64,000 nucleotides of DNA from UBA11051 sp964390495 (GCA_964390495.1 CAYMIN010000010.1:77995-141994), one strand, 5' to 3'. Numbered from the stretch's first letter, positions 43,221-53,671 are shown. The notes: a model not told the origin generated them from the letters alone. Program-made: numbers and translations.

Positions 43221-44774
43221 CTATTTCGCATATTCGACGGCGCGCGTTTCTCTGATGATGGTCACGCGGATCTGGCCGGGGTAGTCCACCTCGGCCTGAA
43301 CCCGCTCGGCTATGCCCTTGGCCAGCCGGTAGGCGGCCAGGTCGTCTATCTTCTCAGGCTTGACAGTCACGCGGATTTCGCGGCCGGCCTGGATCGCATA
43401 GACCTTCTCGACCCCGTCGAAGCCGTTGGCGATCTCTTCGAGTGATTCGAGGCGCTTAACGTACTTCTCCAGGGTTTCGCGACGGGCCCCGGGGCGGGAG
43501 GCCGAGATGGCATCAGCGGCCTGGATGAGCGCGGCCTCGACCGACTGAATCTCCACATCATCGTGGTGGGCTTGAATCGCGTGCACTACCGCCGGCTTTT
43601 CCCCACAGTCCATGGCGATCTCCATGCCGATGAGAGCGTGAGGGCCCTCGCGCTCGGCATCGAGAGCTTTGCCGATGTCGTGGAGTAAGCCGGCGCGGCG
43701 GGCGATCTCAGCGCGTGCCCCCACCTCCCCGGCCATCCGGCCGGCCAGCATCGAGACCTCGATGGAATGCTTGAGCACATTCTGACCATAGCTGGTGCGG
43801 AACTGCAGCCGCCCCAGCAGCCGTACCAGCTCCGGATGCAGGCCACTGACGCCGGCCTCGAAGGCGGCTTTCTCACCGACGCTACGAACCCGGTCCTCGA
43901 TCTCCTGCTGGGCCTTGAGCACCATCTCCTCGATGCGCGCCGGATGGATCCGACCATCACTGACGAGGCGCTCCAGGGCGATCCTGGCCACCTCGCGCTT
44001 GATCGGGTCAAAGCCGGAGAGCACGACCGCCTCGGGGGTATCATCAACGATCAGGTCAATGCCGGTGAGTTGCTCGAAGGCGCGGATGTTGCGGCCCTCG
44101 CGGCCGATGATGCGGCCTTTCATTTCATCGCTGGGCAAGCTGACGACCGAGACGGTTGACTCGGTGGTGTGCTCGACCGCACAGGCCTGGATCGCGCTGA
44201 CGACTATCTTGCCCGCCTGGCGCTTGGCCTCCTCGTCCGCCTGCTGGCACTTGCGCTTGATGAGCTGGGAGACATCCTGGGCAATCTGCTTCTCGGTCTC
44301 GTTCATCAGCTCGGCCCGGGCTTGTTCGGCGCTGAGACCGGCGATACGCTGCAACTCCTCCTGCTGTTGCTGCACCATCTGGTCCAGTTCCGCCTCGCGG
44401 CTTTCCAGGTGCTTCTCACGGTCGTTGAGGCTCTGCTCCTTACGCTCAAACTCCTCCTTTTTGCGGTCGAGGTTGTCTTCGCGCTGTTCGAGGCGCTGCT
44501 TGGTTTGCTGGGCCTCGCGGCGGGCCTCCTTGACCTCCTCCTCCACCTGATGGCGGAATTGCAGTATCTCCTCCTTGGCATTGACCTCAAGTTCGCGGCG
44601 CTTAGTCTCGATGGCGCGCTGCTGTTCTGCGCTCTGCTTCTCCAGTTCGCGATGCTTGGCGAGGAGGTCTTTACGCAGTTGTGTGTTTCGGAAAATGGCG
44701 TAAATCAGGCAAATGGCTACGACTGCTGAAGCGCCTAAGACTAGGTACGACTGTGTATTTGAAAGGAGTTCCAT
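43221..44774 (-). CDS. rny: Ribonuclease Y
   Basis: A 517-residue protein starting at ATG 44774 behind GGAGGTG. An N-terminal membrane segment (YLVLGASAVVAICLIYAIF, residues 10-28) anchors it. A long charged coiled coil runs from about 30 to 205. The KH domain (GRIIGREGRNIRAFEQLTG, near 220) binds RNA, and the HD domain has HDIGKALDAEREGPHALIG near 355. It is an endoribonuclease that starts mRNA decay, localised at the cytoplasmic membrane. It lies 42 bases upstream of ymdB and 71 bases downstream of recX in the same direction. Length and motif order match the family. Confidence 0.96.
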   Translation of the reverse strand: MELLSNTQSYLVLGASAVVAICLIYAIFRNTQLRKDLLAKHRELEKQSAEQQRAIETKRRELEVNAKEEILQFRHQVEEEVKEARREAQQTKQRLEQREDNLDRKKEEFERKEQSLNDREKHLESREAELDQMVQQQQEELQRIAGLSAEQARAELMNETEKQIAQDVSQLIKRKCQQADEEAKRQAGKIVVSAIQACAVEHTTESTVSVVSLPSDEMKGRIIGREGRNIRAFEQLTGIDLIVDDTPEAVVLSGFDPIKREVARIALERLVSDGRIHPARIEEMVLKAQQEIEDRVRSVGEKAAFEAGVSGLHPELVRLLGRLQFRTSYGQNVLKHSIEVSMLAGRMAGEVGARAEIARRAGLLHDIGKALDAEREGPHALIGMEIAMDCGEKPAVVHAIQAHHDDVEIQSVEAALIQAADAISASRPGARRETLEKYVKRLESLEEIANGFDGVEKVYAIQAGREIRVTVKPEKIDDLAAYRLAKGIAERVQAEVDYPGQIRVTIIRETRAVEYAK

Positions 44775-44845
44775 CTATTGGCACACCTCCGTGAAATGTG
44801 CCTCCCATCACCTCGACACGACACGCCTGGCCGGCAATCAGTGCC

Positions 44846-45490
44846 TTAGTCAAAGGTTTCTTCCGGCTCGATCGCCGCCAGCGCCGCCCAGATCAGCTCG
44901 CTGTCAAAGCCGCGCCGCTGCAGGTAACCATGAACGCTCCGCTTGACTTTTGGCCACTCCCGGCCCGGCATGCGATTGGCCCTTTCCGCAGCCAGTTGGT
45001 GGGCCCATTGCTGCTCTTGCTCGGCGCTGACGGTTTGGTCCACCATCTCCTGCGCCAGGGCCCGGGGCACTCCCTCAGCCCTGAGTTTGGCTACCAGGCC
45101 CATTCGCCCCCGCTTGTCAGTGCTCAGCAGGTGATCTAGACGCTCTTGGGCATACTGCGTGTCGTTGAGGTAGCCGCGCTCAATCAACCACGCAACTACC
45201 TCGGCTATGGTGTGTTCGGCAAACTTGTTCTTGTGCTGCAAGCGCTTTGTCAAATCTGCTACCGTGCGGGCCCTGTGACCGAGCAGTCGCAGGGCTGCCG
45301 CTTTGGCCTGAGATAGCTCTTCAGCCTGCTCAAGCCGGCTGATCTGCTGCTCGTCCAGCATCTCGCCGACTTTCAGATTGTGCCGGCCTAGCAGTTCGGC
45401 CGAGCACCCCAGGCGGTACTCTCCGTCAACGTAAACCGATATGCGACTACTATTCTTCTTCTGCTGCTTGATAGCGGTAATCCTGTTCAC
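44846..45490 (-). CDS. recX: Regulatory protein RecX
   Basis: A 214-residue RecX-family protein. I place the start at GTG 45490, behind GGAGGTGG; an in-frame GTG at 45505 would sit directly on that site. It is made of tandem three-helix modules: AALRLLGHRARTVADLTKRL, VVAWLIERGYLNDTQYAQERLDHL and KLRAEGVPRALAQEMVD carry the family's repeated pattern, including the YLND loop. RecX binds and modulates RecA filaments. It directly follows recA, with 36 bases or fewer between, as in many bacteria. The C-terminal module (VHGYLQRRGFDSELIWAAL) is intact. Confidence 0.93.
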   Translation of the reverse strand: MNRITAIKQQKKNSSRISVYVDGEYRLGCSAELLGRHNLKVGEMLDEQQISRLEQAEELSQAKAAALRLLGHRARTVADLTKRLQHKNKFAEHTIAEVVAWLIERGYLNDTQYAQERLDHLLSTDKRGRMGLVAKLRAEGVPRALAQEMVDQTVSAEQEQQWAHQLAAERANRMPGREWPKVKRSVHGYLQRRGFDSELIWAALAAIEPEETFD

Positions 45491-45526
45491 AGAGCCGGTT
45501 ACCACCTCCGTTGTCTAGCCATCAAT

Positions 45527-46588
<1,062 letters not shown>

Positions 46589-46643
46589 CGGTTTGACCCC
46601 CTTGTCATTCAGTGCTGTTGGTGTCGCCTCGCCACAGCCGCCC

Positions 46644-47234
46644 TCAATCCGGCAAAGTGAAAGCCTCTAAGGTCTCATAGACCTCGCCTGAGCCCGTCAG
46701 TGTGCTCTTGATCAGGCATAACTCGGCGCACTCCATCGGGCCGATCTCGGCTTGGGCATTAGCCTCGATAGTGGCCGCCAGCGCCGCGCTGGGACGTTCC
46801 CGCACCCGTCCCAAAGTGCAGTGCGGCACAAAGGGCTTGCGCTCCGGATCGGCAAGGTTCGCAGCTTTCAGCGCCTCGATGAGCGCCGCATGCAGGGCCT
46901 TGAGTTGCTCAGCACCCTCAGCGGCTCCGAGCCAGATGGTTCTGGCCCGCGGCGGCGAGGGAAACGCTCCCACGCCGCTCACTTGGGTACTGAACCGCCG
47001 GCAAGCCGCTGCGGCCTGGCGCCCGGCCTGAGCCAACTCTGCGACCCGCGCCGGCGGCGTGTCGCCGATGAAACGCAGAGTATAGTGCAAGTTGGGCGGC
47101 TTCACCCACGTGACCCGGCCGCCGGCTTGGCGCAGCCGCTGCTGCAAGGCTGCAATGCCGTCATGCAGGTGAGCCTCGATAAACACACCGTAGAAAAGCC
47201 GCAGCTTGCCACCCTTATTAGCGTCGTGGCCCAC
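46644..47234 (-). CDS. thpR: RNA 2',3'-cyclic phosphodiesterase (2H phosphoesterase)
   Basis: A 196-residue 2H-family protein. The start is placed at GTG 47234, five bases past the cinA stop, with AGGAG ten bases upstream. The two HxT motifs of the family, HYTLRFIGD near 55 and HCTLGRVRE near 140, supply the catalytic His pairs. In E. coli and archaea ThpR/LigT hydrolyses 2',3'-cyclic phosphate on RNA ends and can ligate tRNA halves in vitro. A gene of this type between cinA and recA occurs in several lineages. The start is the least certain element; longer forms would overlap cinA strongly. Confidence 0.9.
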   Translation of the reverse strand: MGHDANKGGKLRLFYGVFIEAHLHDGIAALQQRLRQAGGRVTWVKPPNLHYTLRFIGDTPPARVAELAQAGRQAAAACRRFSTQVSGVGAFPSPPRARTIWLGAAEGAEQLKALHAALIEALKAANLADPERKPFVPHCTLGRVRERPSAALAATIEANAQAEIGPMECAELCLIKSTLTGSGEVYETLEAFTLPD

Positions 47235-47238
47235 GCCA

Positions 47239-48498
47239 TCAAGTCTCCTGCTCGTTGGTCTGCAAGATCCGTTTGCGCAGCGAACTGAGCGCCATCTGTG
47301 ACACGCGGCGCTTGAACTGCTCGCGTGTGCCTGGCCAGTTCTGCTCCTGGACCTCGACACCGCGCTGGTCAGCGACTGCTAGATAGACCAGGCCGACGGG
47401 CTTCTCCTCGCTACCGCCGCCGGGACCGGCGATACCGGTAGTGGCAAGGGCGAAATCGGCTCCGAACGCAGCTCGTGCGCCCTCAGCCATCGCCTCGGCA
47501 CACTGACTGCTGACAGCCCCATAAGTTGATAGTATCTCGGAGGCGACTCCCAGAACTACCTGCTTAAGGTCGTTGGAATATGCGACCACGCTGCCCAGGA
47601 AATAGTCTGACGCGCCCGGCACATCGGTGATGCGGCTGGCAATCAGCCCGCCCGTGCAGCTCTCGGCCACTGCCAGCGTCGCCTGCCTCTCGCGCAGCAG
47701 TCGCCCGATGACCGCCTCCATGGTGTCTTCATCCACGCCGAAGATGTATTCCCCAAGCAGCTTGCGGATCGCGGCTTCGGCAGCGTCCAGGCGCTGGGTG
47801 GCGGCCTGCTCCTCGGCGGCCTTGGTAGCCAGCCGCACGCGCACCTGAGCGGGTGAGGCATAGAGCGCAATCGTGGGGTCAGTCTGGGCGGCGATGGGAT
47901 CGGAGAGCACCTCGGCGACGGTGGATTCGCCGATGTCGGCCAGTAGCAGACTGCGGGTGTAGAGCCGCTCGCCGCGCTGCCCGGCCCTCTCCAGCAGGTA
48001 GGGCACGACCTCCGCTGTGAACATCGGCTGTAGCTCGGTCGGTGGGCCGGGCAAGGCGAATATGACCCTGCCCTCATGCTCCAGGCGGATGCCAGGGGCG
48101 GTGCCGTAGGGATTATCGAGTAGCGCTGCACCTTCAGGGGCCTCGGCCTGGCAGAGGTTGTTATCACTGAGGATGCGGCCACGACGGGCGAAAAACTCAC
48201 GGAGCTTCTCAACTGCTTGAGGGGAGCGGATCAGAGGGCGGGCGGCAACCTCGGCAATCGCCTGCCGTGTAATATCATCCTGGGTAGGCCCCAGGCCTCC
48301 GGTAATGATTACGGCGTCGGCTCTGTCGAACGCCAGCCGCAGAACTTCCACCAACCGGCGTAGATTGTCGCCTACCGTATGGCGATAATAGACATCAACA
48401 CCAATTTGAGCCAGTTTTTGCGACAGATAGACAGCATTGGTATCGACAATCTCGCCGAGCAGAAGCTCCGTTCCAGCGGAGATCAGCTCTGCTTTCAA
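47239..48498 (-). CDS. cinA: CinA: competence/damage-inducible protein with nicotinamide-nucleotide amidase domain
   Basis: A 419-residue two-domain protein starting at TTG 48498 (no clear ribosome site). Residues 1-170 form the MoCF-type COG1058 domain (AELISAGTELLLGEIVDTNA, GGLGPTQDDITRQAI). Residues 255-410 form the CinA C-terminal pyridine-nucleotide amidase domain (AVAESCTGGLIASRITDVPGAS, TTGIAGPGGGSEEKPVGLVY with the catalytic Ser/Lys residues). It recycles oxidised or deamidated nicotinamide nucleotides; in streptococci it is co-expressed with recA. It heads the cinA-thpR-recA-recX run and has a sigma70-type promoter about 110 bases upstream. Confidence 0.94.
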   Translation of the reverse strand: MKAELISAGTELLLGEIVDTNAVYLSQKLAQIGVDVYYRHTVGDNLRRLVEVLRLAFDRADAVIITGGLGPTQDDITRQAIAEVAARPLIRSPQAVEKLREFFARRGRILSDNNLCQAEAPEGAALLDNPYGTAPGIRLEHEGRVIFALPGPPTELQPMFTAEVVPYLLERAGQRGERLYTRSLLLADIGESTVAEVLSDPIAAQTDPTIALYASPAQVRVRLATKAAEEQAATQRLDAAEAAIRKLLGEYIFGVDEDTMEAVIGRLLRERQATLAVAESCTGGLIASRITDVPGASDYFLGSVVAYSNDLKQVVLGVASEILSTYGAVSSQCAEAMAEGARAAFGADFALATTGIAGPGGGSEEKPVGLVYLAVADQRGVEVQEQNWPGTREQFKRRVSQMALSSLRKRILQTNEQET

Positions 48499-48581
48499 AG
48501 TTGGGCACTGCTTTCATAATTGGCCGCCACACCGCTTATGGCGGAAGCCTGCAACCTCAGTGTGACGGCCTATATCTGAAT

Positions 48582-48598
48582 TGGCCCGACGCGGGCCA
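48582..48598. promoter_or_regulatory. Perfect 7-bp palindromic hairpin in the cinA leader
   Basis: TGGCCCG-ACG-CGGGCCA lies between the promoter (48617-48645) and the cinA start, in the transcribed leader on the minus strand. It could be an operator, an attenuator stem or an RNA-stability element. It has no T run after it. Confidence 0.45.
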
Positions 48599-48616
48599 CG
48601 GGTGTGTAAGTGCCTA

Positions 48617-48645
48617 AGTATAAACCAATTCCCGCCTCAGGTCAA
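48617..48645 (-). promoter_or_regulatory. Sigma70-type promoter for the cinA-recA operon
   Basis: On the minus strand TTGACC (48645-48640) and TATACT (48622-48617) are separated by 17 bases. Transcription would start near 48610, giving a leader of about 110 bases to the cinA TTG. Each box differs by one base from the consensus. Confidence 0.75.
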
Positions 48646-48752
48646 TGAGTCAATTCTTGTCCTGAATCCCTTGAGCCCAGCCCGCTCCTTGTCGCTGAGT
48701 CGTTTAGTCTGTCCGCCGTCTCCTCCGCCACGGCTCCGACCAATCAGTCGGC

Positions 48753-49601
48753 CTAGTAACCCAATCCCAGCGCCGCCAGGCCGATGATTAGCCCGGCCAC
48801 CATATTGATCGCCTTCACGTACACCGAATCCCGCACCGAGGCCGACAGTAGCGGAATCAGCCCGTGGCCGTCCTGCACGATGCTGATAGCCAGGAGCACT
48901 GAGAACGGGATCGCTCCCTCGGCGAACAGCAGCACGAAGGCCAGGTGCGCGCCGCTTTCCGGCAGGATCCCGATGCCCGCGGCGATCACCACCAGCACCA
49001 GGTTGCTCACCGGCAGACCCCGCACATCCATATATGGCTGAATCAGCTCCACGACCACGAAGGCGCCCAGCAGCCACAGAAACAGGCTGGGCAAGTGCTG
49101 GCGGATGATATGGTGATACACATGCTCGCGGACGAAATGCGCCGGCGAGAGGCCGGGGCCGACCAGGTCCTCGTCATGCAGTTCCGGCTCACAGTCCTGG
49201 CACAGGACGATACCGAATTTATCCACCAGCCCATCTGCGACACAACCCACTGCCACACCCGCGACCCCGCAGATAGCAAATAGCAGAGGGGCGACCTGTG
49301 GTGTCTCCGTCAGCAGCACGAAGGCCCCGTCGCCGGAGGTGGCGATCAAGACCGCCGCCAGCGCCCCGAAGCTGGTCAGTCCGCGCATGTACAAACTGAC
49401 GACGAAGAACGCCCCCACGCACCCCGGCGTCACTCCCAGAGCCGCAGCCACCAGGTATTGCACCCATCGCGGTCCGGTCAGGCCCCGCCGCATTGTTTTG
49501 CGATAGCGCAGTTGCAGATACTCGATGACCACCATCATCGCGAACACGATGAAGGTGATCTTCACGGTCATAGTCAGGATGTGAACGATTGCTGCCATCA
49601 T
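48753..49601 (-). CDS. ArsP_2-like permease (putative 10-TM heavy-metal exporter family)
   Basis: A 282-residue membrane protein starting at ATG 49601 (a second ATG follows). About eight to ten hydrophobic segments are visible. The stretch LGVTPGCVGAFFVVSLYMRG and IATSGDGAFVLLTETPQVAP match PF11449 (ArsP_2), annotated as putative heavy-metal or manganese exporters. A loop with CQDCEPELHDED (about 134-145) is cysteine and acid rich and could bind metal. It is in the same direction as the GNAT gene 11 bases upstream (49613), suggesting an operon. Substrate is not known. Its direction relative to cinA is the same, but a separate promoter precedes cinA. Confidence 0.75.
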   Translation of the reverse strand: MMAAIVHILTMTVKITFIVFAMMVVIEYLQLRYRKTMRRGLTGPRWVQYLVAAALGVTPGCVGAFFVVSLYMRGLTSFGALAAVLIATSGDGAFVLLTETPQVAPLLFAICGVAGVAVGCVADGLVDKFGIVLCQDCEPELHDEDLVGPGLSPAHFVREHVYHHIIRQHLPSLFLWLLGAFVVVELIQPYMDVRGLPVSNLVLVVIAAGIGILPESGAHLAFVLLFAEGAIPFSVLLAISIVQDGHGLIPLLSASVRDSVYVKAINMVAGLIIGLAALGLGY

Positions 49602-49612
49602 TGTGTGTGCGC

Positions 49613-50596
49613 CTAGACTCCGATTACCGACTCAACCATCACGTACCAGGGGCCCGACTTGGCTGCCATCGCCTCATGCGCGGCCTTGGAAAACGGCAGC
49701 ACCATGCTCACTTCGCTGACTGCCTTGGTAAAGCCGGCTTTCTCATAGAGTTCGGCAAGCGGGTCCTCTTTATCAAGTAAACAAACCACAGTTCCCTGGG
49801 GCGTCGTTGCCAGCAGGCTCACCAAGGCCTCCGCTGCCTGGCACGCCTCGGCGTCATAGGCGAAATCCGAAAGTGCCGCCACGGTGACCGTCTCACCCTT
49901 CAGCAGCACCGGCACCTCAGCATAGGTACAGGTCGCCGCCGGTTCGCCGGCGGCCTCCGCCACCAGCAGCAGCGGTTCCATGCCTAGCGGCCTGGCCACC
50001 TTGTGCCACTCCCATAGCTCGGCGTTCAGCGGCGCATAGCCCTCGTGCGCGCTGTAGAATCGATTCAGCATCCCGGCAATCGCCTGGTGCTCGAGCGCCT
50101 GCGCCGGCCTCACCCGCAGCGGCCCCTTCGCGGCAGGCCTTGCGCCTTCCAGCATCTGGCAAACCGCACGCGTCTGGTAGCCGAGCCGCTGATAGAACCG
50201 GTAGGGATAGTCCTCAGGGTTGGTATAGAGCACTGCTGCATCCGCGCCGGCTAGGCGCATCTTGGCGTGCGCCATTTCCATCAGCTTGCGTGCCAGGCCC
50301 TGCCTGCGGTGTTGGGGATGAGTAGCTATCGAATCGATGATCCCGCAGTCCAGCAGCTTGCCGCCGAGTTGCAGCGGCTGAATCGCCACCAGCACCACCG
50401 AGACCATCTGCTCATCGTCCAGCGCCGCCACGCACAGGTCTGCCGTGGAGCCGGGGCGTCGCAGATACCATTCGGTGAAGTCCTCATCAAAAGTCGGCGA
50501 GCCTTCGTACTCGGCGAAGGCCACCGCCTCAAGCAGAGTAATCTGCTGGGTCAGATCGCATACCTGGGTATGGTCAACGAATCTGTAATCGCCCAT
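49613..50596 (-). CDS. GNAT-family N-acetyltransferase
   Basis: A 327-residue protein starting at ATG 50596. It carries a GNAT core: CGIIDSIATHPQHRRQGLARKLME supplies the acetyl-CoA pyrophosphate loop (Q/RxxGxG/A as RRQGLA). A second, weaker GNAT-like half lies C-terminal, with VVCLLDKEDPLAELYEKAGF as its closing motif. Such two-part GNATs often acetylate amines on small molecules or are related to Eis/mycothiol-type enzymes. The substrate is unknown. It sits upstream of the ArsP_2-like permease gene in one unit and is divergent from an Eis-like GNAT at 50893. Confidence 0.8.
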   Translation of the reverse strand: MGDYRFVDHTQVCDLTQQITLLEAVAFAEYEGSPTFDEDFTEWYLRRPGSTADLCVAALDDEQMVSVVLVAIQPLQLGGKLLDCGIIDSIATHPQHRRQGLARKLMEMAHAKMRLAGADAAVLYTNPEDYPYRFYQRLGYQTRAVCQMLEGARPAAKGPLRVRPAQALEHQAIAGMLNRFYSAHEGYAPLNAELWEWHKVARPLGMEPLLLVAEAAGEPAATCTYAEVPVLLKGETVTVAALSDFAYDAEACQAAEALVSLLATTPQGTVVCLLDKEDPLAELYEKAGFTKAVSEVSMVLPFSKAAHEAMAAKSGPWYVMVESVIGV

Positions 50597-50623
50597 CTAC
50601 CAGTCTCCCTACAATTCACAAGA

Positions 50624-50650
50624 CGCGTGGCTCGGGCTTTCCAGCCCGAG
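50624..50650. repeat. Dispersed palindrome, GCTCGGGCT/AGCCCGAG variant, copy 5
   Basis: GCGTGGCTCGGGCTTTCCAG followed by CCCGAG: CTCGGGCT pairs with AGCCCGAG around TTCC. It lies between the divergent GNAT genes and is preceded by ACGCGTGG and followed by GTCGT, a context shared with the composite copy at 58186-58289. Confidence 0.75.
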
Positions 50651-50892
50651 GTCGTCACCTGGACCACTAGGGTGTCTCTACCACCAACGGCTATGGGCGC
50701 ATGCCATGCGCTCCCACAAGAGCGCTGGTGTCCGTAGGGGCGCGATTTATCACGTCCTGGCGTACCCGCCGAGAATCGCCCGTACGCCTCTCTCAACCAT
50801 GATCCGACAAAGGACTTCGCTGCGAGGCAGAGAAATCCTTGCTAGCCGCCCGTTCAGCGGCATCCCAGAAAGTCCGCCCGGAGGTAGCCGCG

Positions 50893-52101
50893 ATGCAACT
50901 GCTCGACCTCAAAGCCGACGAAATTGATGAGCTGATTGAGCATTTTGCGCTCGTCTTCCAGGACGCGGCCCCCCGTGAGCGGTTCGAGAGGGCCCTGTAC
51001 GATGACTCCACTCTCGAGCTCTCACAGGTAAAGGTGGTCGTGGAGGATTGCAAGATCGTCTCAGCGGTGCGGGTGGCAAACCGTCCCGTGCGCATTGGTG
51101 GCACTCGCGTGGAAATGGGCGGCATCGGCGGCGTCTCGACCCATCCCGACTATCGCCGGCGCGGCCACGGCACCGCCCTGCTACAAGCCCAGGTCGCCTA
51201 CATGGAGCAGCAGGGCTATGATATCAGTATGCTGTTTTCGGGCCTTACCGGCTTCTACCAGGGCGTCGGCTGGGACTGTTTCCCGGAGCATTCCTGCACG
51301 GTGCCGGTGCCGGAGAACTTCGAAGGCCCCGGTGACAGCCGCTACACCGTGCGCGAGTACGTCGAGGCCGGCGATCTGGCCGCGGCTATCCGTTGCTATG
51401 ATGAGTTCAACGCCGAGGTGACCCTCTCGATGGTTCGCCACTCGGCCTACTGGCAGGACCGGCACTCCCAGTTCCTGGGGTGCCGGCCCTGGCTGGTTGC
51501 CGAAGCCGGCGGCGAGGTCTGTGCCTACGTCAGCGGCTCGCCCCGGCGTATCTACGAGGCCTGCTGCCGAAACGGACACTTGCAGGCCTTCGTGCCGTTG
51601 GCCGCAGCCGCCATGGCAGCCGCCGGCGAACAGCAGCACGACCCGCTCACCTGCCAGTCGCCTTTCGGTCATCCTCTGCTCGACCGTCTGCGCATGCTCG
51701 CACCCACCCGTACTACTCACACTCTGTCCGAGGGCATGATGCTACGGGTGATCCGGCTACGGCCGCTTTTGGAGAAGTTGGTGCCGGAGTTCAAGGGCCG
51801 TCTCAGCCAGGCCGGCTTTGCTGTCAGCCAGCCGCTGACCGTCAGCCTCAACCAGGTCGGCCAGAGCGCTACCTTGCGCGTGCTGGGACCCGAAATAAGA
51901 GTCTGCGATGATGAGCCGGAGTTGGCGCTTGACCTGAGTGGTCGGGAGTTCTTCCTGCTGTTGTGCGGGGCTGCGACTATAGATGAGCTGGCCGAGACCC
52001 TCGCCCTGCGCGGCCTCAGCATCCCGCAGCCGTACCGCAAGCTACTGCGGATTCTGTTCCCCAGACAGGACTCGATCTACTACGCCTGCGACCATTTCTG
52101 A
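50893..52101 (+). CDS. Eis-like GNAT acetyltransferase
   Basis: A 402-residue protein starting at ATG 50893 behind GGAGGTAG. The N-terminal GNAT domain has GGIGGVSTHPDYRRRGHGTALLQ, the acetyl-CoA loop, followed by LFSGLTGFYQGVGWD, which is the marker of Eis-type enzymes. The middle is a second GNAT-like domain (about 150-280), and the C-terminus (about 300-400) is a sterol-carrier-like domain. Eis enzymes acetylate amines of aminoglycosides or other polyamines at several sites. This length and three-part layout fit the family. It faces the other GNAT gene across a space holding a dispersed palindrome. Confidence 0.82.
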   Translation: MQLLDLKADEIDELIEHFALVFQDAAPRERFERALYDDSTLELSQVKVVVEDCKIVSAVRVANRPVRIGGTRVEMGGIGGVSTHPDYRRRGHGTALLQAQVAYMEQQGYDISMLFSGLTGFYQGVGWDCFPEHSCTVPVPENFEGPGDSRYTVREYVEAGDLAAAIRCYDEFNAEVTLSMVRHSAYWQDRHSQFLGCRPWLVAEAGGEVCAYVSGSPRRIYEACCRNGHLQAFVPLAAAAMAAAGEQQHDPLTCQSPFGHPLLDRLRMLAPTRTTHTLSEGMMLRVIRLRPLLEKLVPEFKGRLSQAGFAVSQPLTVSLNQVGQSATLRVLGPEIRVCDDEPELALDLSGREFFLLLCGAATIDELAETLALRGLSIPQPYRKLLRILFPRQDSIYYACDHF

Positions 52102-52117
52102 CGCCACAATAACCGTC

Positions 52118-52143
52118 GCGTGGGTCGAGCTTTCCAGCCCGAC
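52118..52143. repeat. Dispersed palindrome (TCGAGCT/AGCCCGA variant), copy 6
   Basis: GCGTGGGTCGAGCTTTCCAG followed by CCCGAC: one mismatch in the stem. It lies in the 87 bases between the convergent GNAT and sulfatase genes. Confidence 0.7.
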
Positions 52144-52188
52144 AGCCGTTATCGCTATCCAATCTCCCACCCGATCCGCACTTGCTCG

Positions 52189-53616
52189 CTACACTTCCAC
52201 TGTATCCTCTGTTGTCTGCTGCCAGTCTCGGATCTTGGCGGCCAGTTCCTCCACCGTATCCTCGGTGCCCGCTTGCCCATAGCGATTGTCCAGTTCATAG
52301 GGGTCCTCGCGCAGGTTATACAGCTCGCACCCATCATCCCGGCGCAGGTTCAGCTTCCAGCCCTGCGGCGTGATGACCGTCCGCACCTCCGCCGAGCCGG
52401 CCTTCTCCTGCTCCTCCTGTGACCAGCGCTTGTCCTCAATGGAGGTGAAGCCCTCGGCGGTTTGCCATTCGATGAACACGTCCTCGCAGCTTAGTTCACC
52501 TGCGCCGCTCAGGTAGGGCACCAGGCTATAGCCCTGCAGTCCGTCAGGGCTCTGGCACCCCATCAGCTCTAGCAGTGTCGGCACCAGGTCCACCTGGCTG
52601 ACCGGTTGGTCAATCATCCGCTGCTGGTGGCCCCATTGCGGCACGCGCATAAACAGCGGCACCTTCACCGCCTCCTCGTACATCACCGTCTTGTACATCA
52701 GCGCATGGTCGCCCATCATCTCGCCATGATCGCTGGTGAACACCACGATGGTGTTGTCATCCAGCCCGCACGCGCTCAGAGTATCCAGCATCTCCCCGAC
52801 ATAGTAGTCAACCAGACTGACGAGACCGTAGTAGCGTGCCTTGGTTTCTCGGTAGTAGCTTTCCGGGTGCTTGCCGTACTGCTCCTGCAGTACGCGGCAC
52901 CGCAGCGGCGTCTTATCGTCCCCGGGCACCAGGAAGTTGGGGGAGAACTGCATCTCCGCCGGGTCATACATCCAGTCGAAGGGCCCGTGGAAGGGCATGT
53001 GCGGCTCCAGGAAGTTGACGTAGCAGACGAACGGCCGCTGCTGATTCTTCTCGATGAACTCACACACCCGTTGGGCGGTAAACGCCGGCTTGGTCAGCTC
53101 CCTGGGGAGATGGCAACAGAGGTTGCGCGAGAAGACCGCGAACCCATCCTCTCCCACTTGGTCGGGCTCAATCCCATGCTGCTTCAGGAAGTAGTAGTAG
53201 CTCACATGGCGGTGCTTGAACAGCTCCTGGGTGGCGTACACGTGGTATCCGTCCTCGGTGGCCGCCCAGTTCTTCTCGAAGCCGTGCTGACCGACCATCT
53301 CGTCACCCAGGTGCCACTTGCCGAAGTAGCCGGTTTCGTACTCGCCCTCCGGCAGCATCTCGGCGATGGTGGGGTACTCGCGGGTCAGGGGGATGTTATT
53401 GGCGATACACGCGTTGGTATGTGGGTACAGGCCGGTCATGATACTCGACCGTGAGGGCGTGCAGACCGGCTGGGTGACGTAGGCGTTGTTGAACACCACA
53501 CTCTCGGCGGCCAGGCCGTCGAGATTCGGCGTGTCCATCAGCTCATTACCATACACCCGCAGAGTATCCTGGCGTTGCTCGTCGGTGAAGATAAACAGCA
53601 GATTAGGCCTCGGCAT
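52189..53616 (-). CDS. Sulfatase, formylglycine (Cys) type
   Basis: A 475-residue sulfatase with start at ATG 53616 behind AAGGAG; a longer in-frame start at 53646 has no better site. RPNLLFIFTDEQRQDTLRVYG is the first metal motif, CTPSRSSIMTGLYPHTN (Cys52) the formylglycine motif, FGKWHLGDEM near 110 and VFTSDHGEMMGDHALMYKT near 290 further active-site pieces. Substrate is probably a glycan sulfate; the subgroup resembles those acting on sulfated fucans and related polymers, by inference. The next gene upstream encodes rhamnose isomerase, also minus strand, so desulfation and sugar use may be co-regulated. Confidence 0.92.
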   Translation of the reverse strand: MPRPNLLFIFTDEQRQDTLRVYGNELMDTPNLDGLAAESVVFNNAYVTQPVCTPSRSSIMTGLYPHTNACIANNIPLTREYPTIAEMLPEGEYETGYFGKWHLGDEMVGQHGFEKNWAATEDGYHVYATQELFKHRHVSYYYFLKQHGIEPDQVGEDGFAVFSRNLCCHLPRELTKPAFTAQRVCEFIEKNQQRPFVCYVNFLEPHMPFHGPFDWMYDPAEMQFSPNFLVPGDDKTPLRCRVLQEQYGKHPESYYRETKARYYGLVSLVDYYVGEMLDTLSACGLDDNTIVVFTSDHGEMMGDHALMYKTVMYEEAVKVPLFMRVPQWGHQQRMIDQPVSQVDLVPTLLELMGCQSPDGLQGYSLVPYLSGAGELSCEDVFIEWQTAEGFTSIEDKRWSQEEQEKAGSAEVRTVITPQGWKLNLRRDDGCELYNLREDPYELDNRYGQAGTEDTVEELAAKIRDWQQTTEDTVEV

Positions 53617-53671
53617 TGTTATCCCGCGTCTCCTTTCTGCTGGCATGGCTCAGCCATCACAACAACTATCC

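Noticed and set aside
46589..46643. LexA/SOS box in front of recA
   Set aside because: No CGAAC-N4-GTTCG or CTGT-N8-ACAG pattern is visible here or in the cinA leader.
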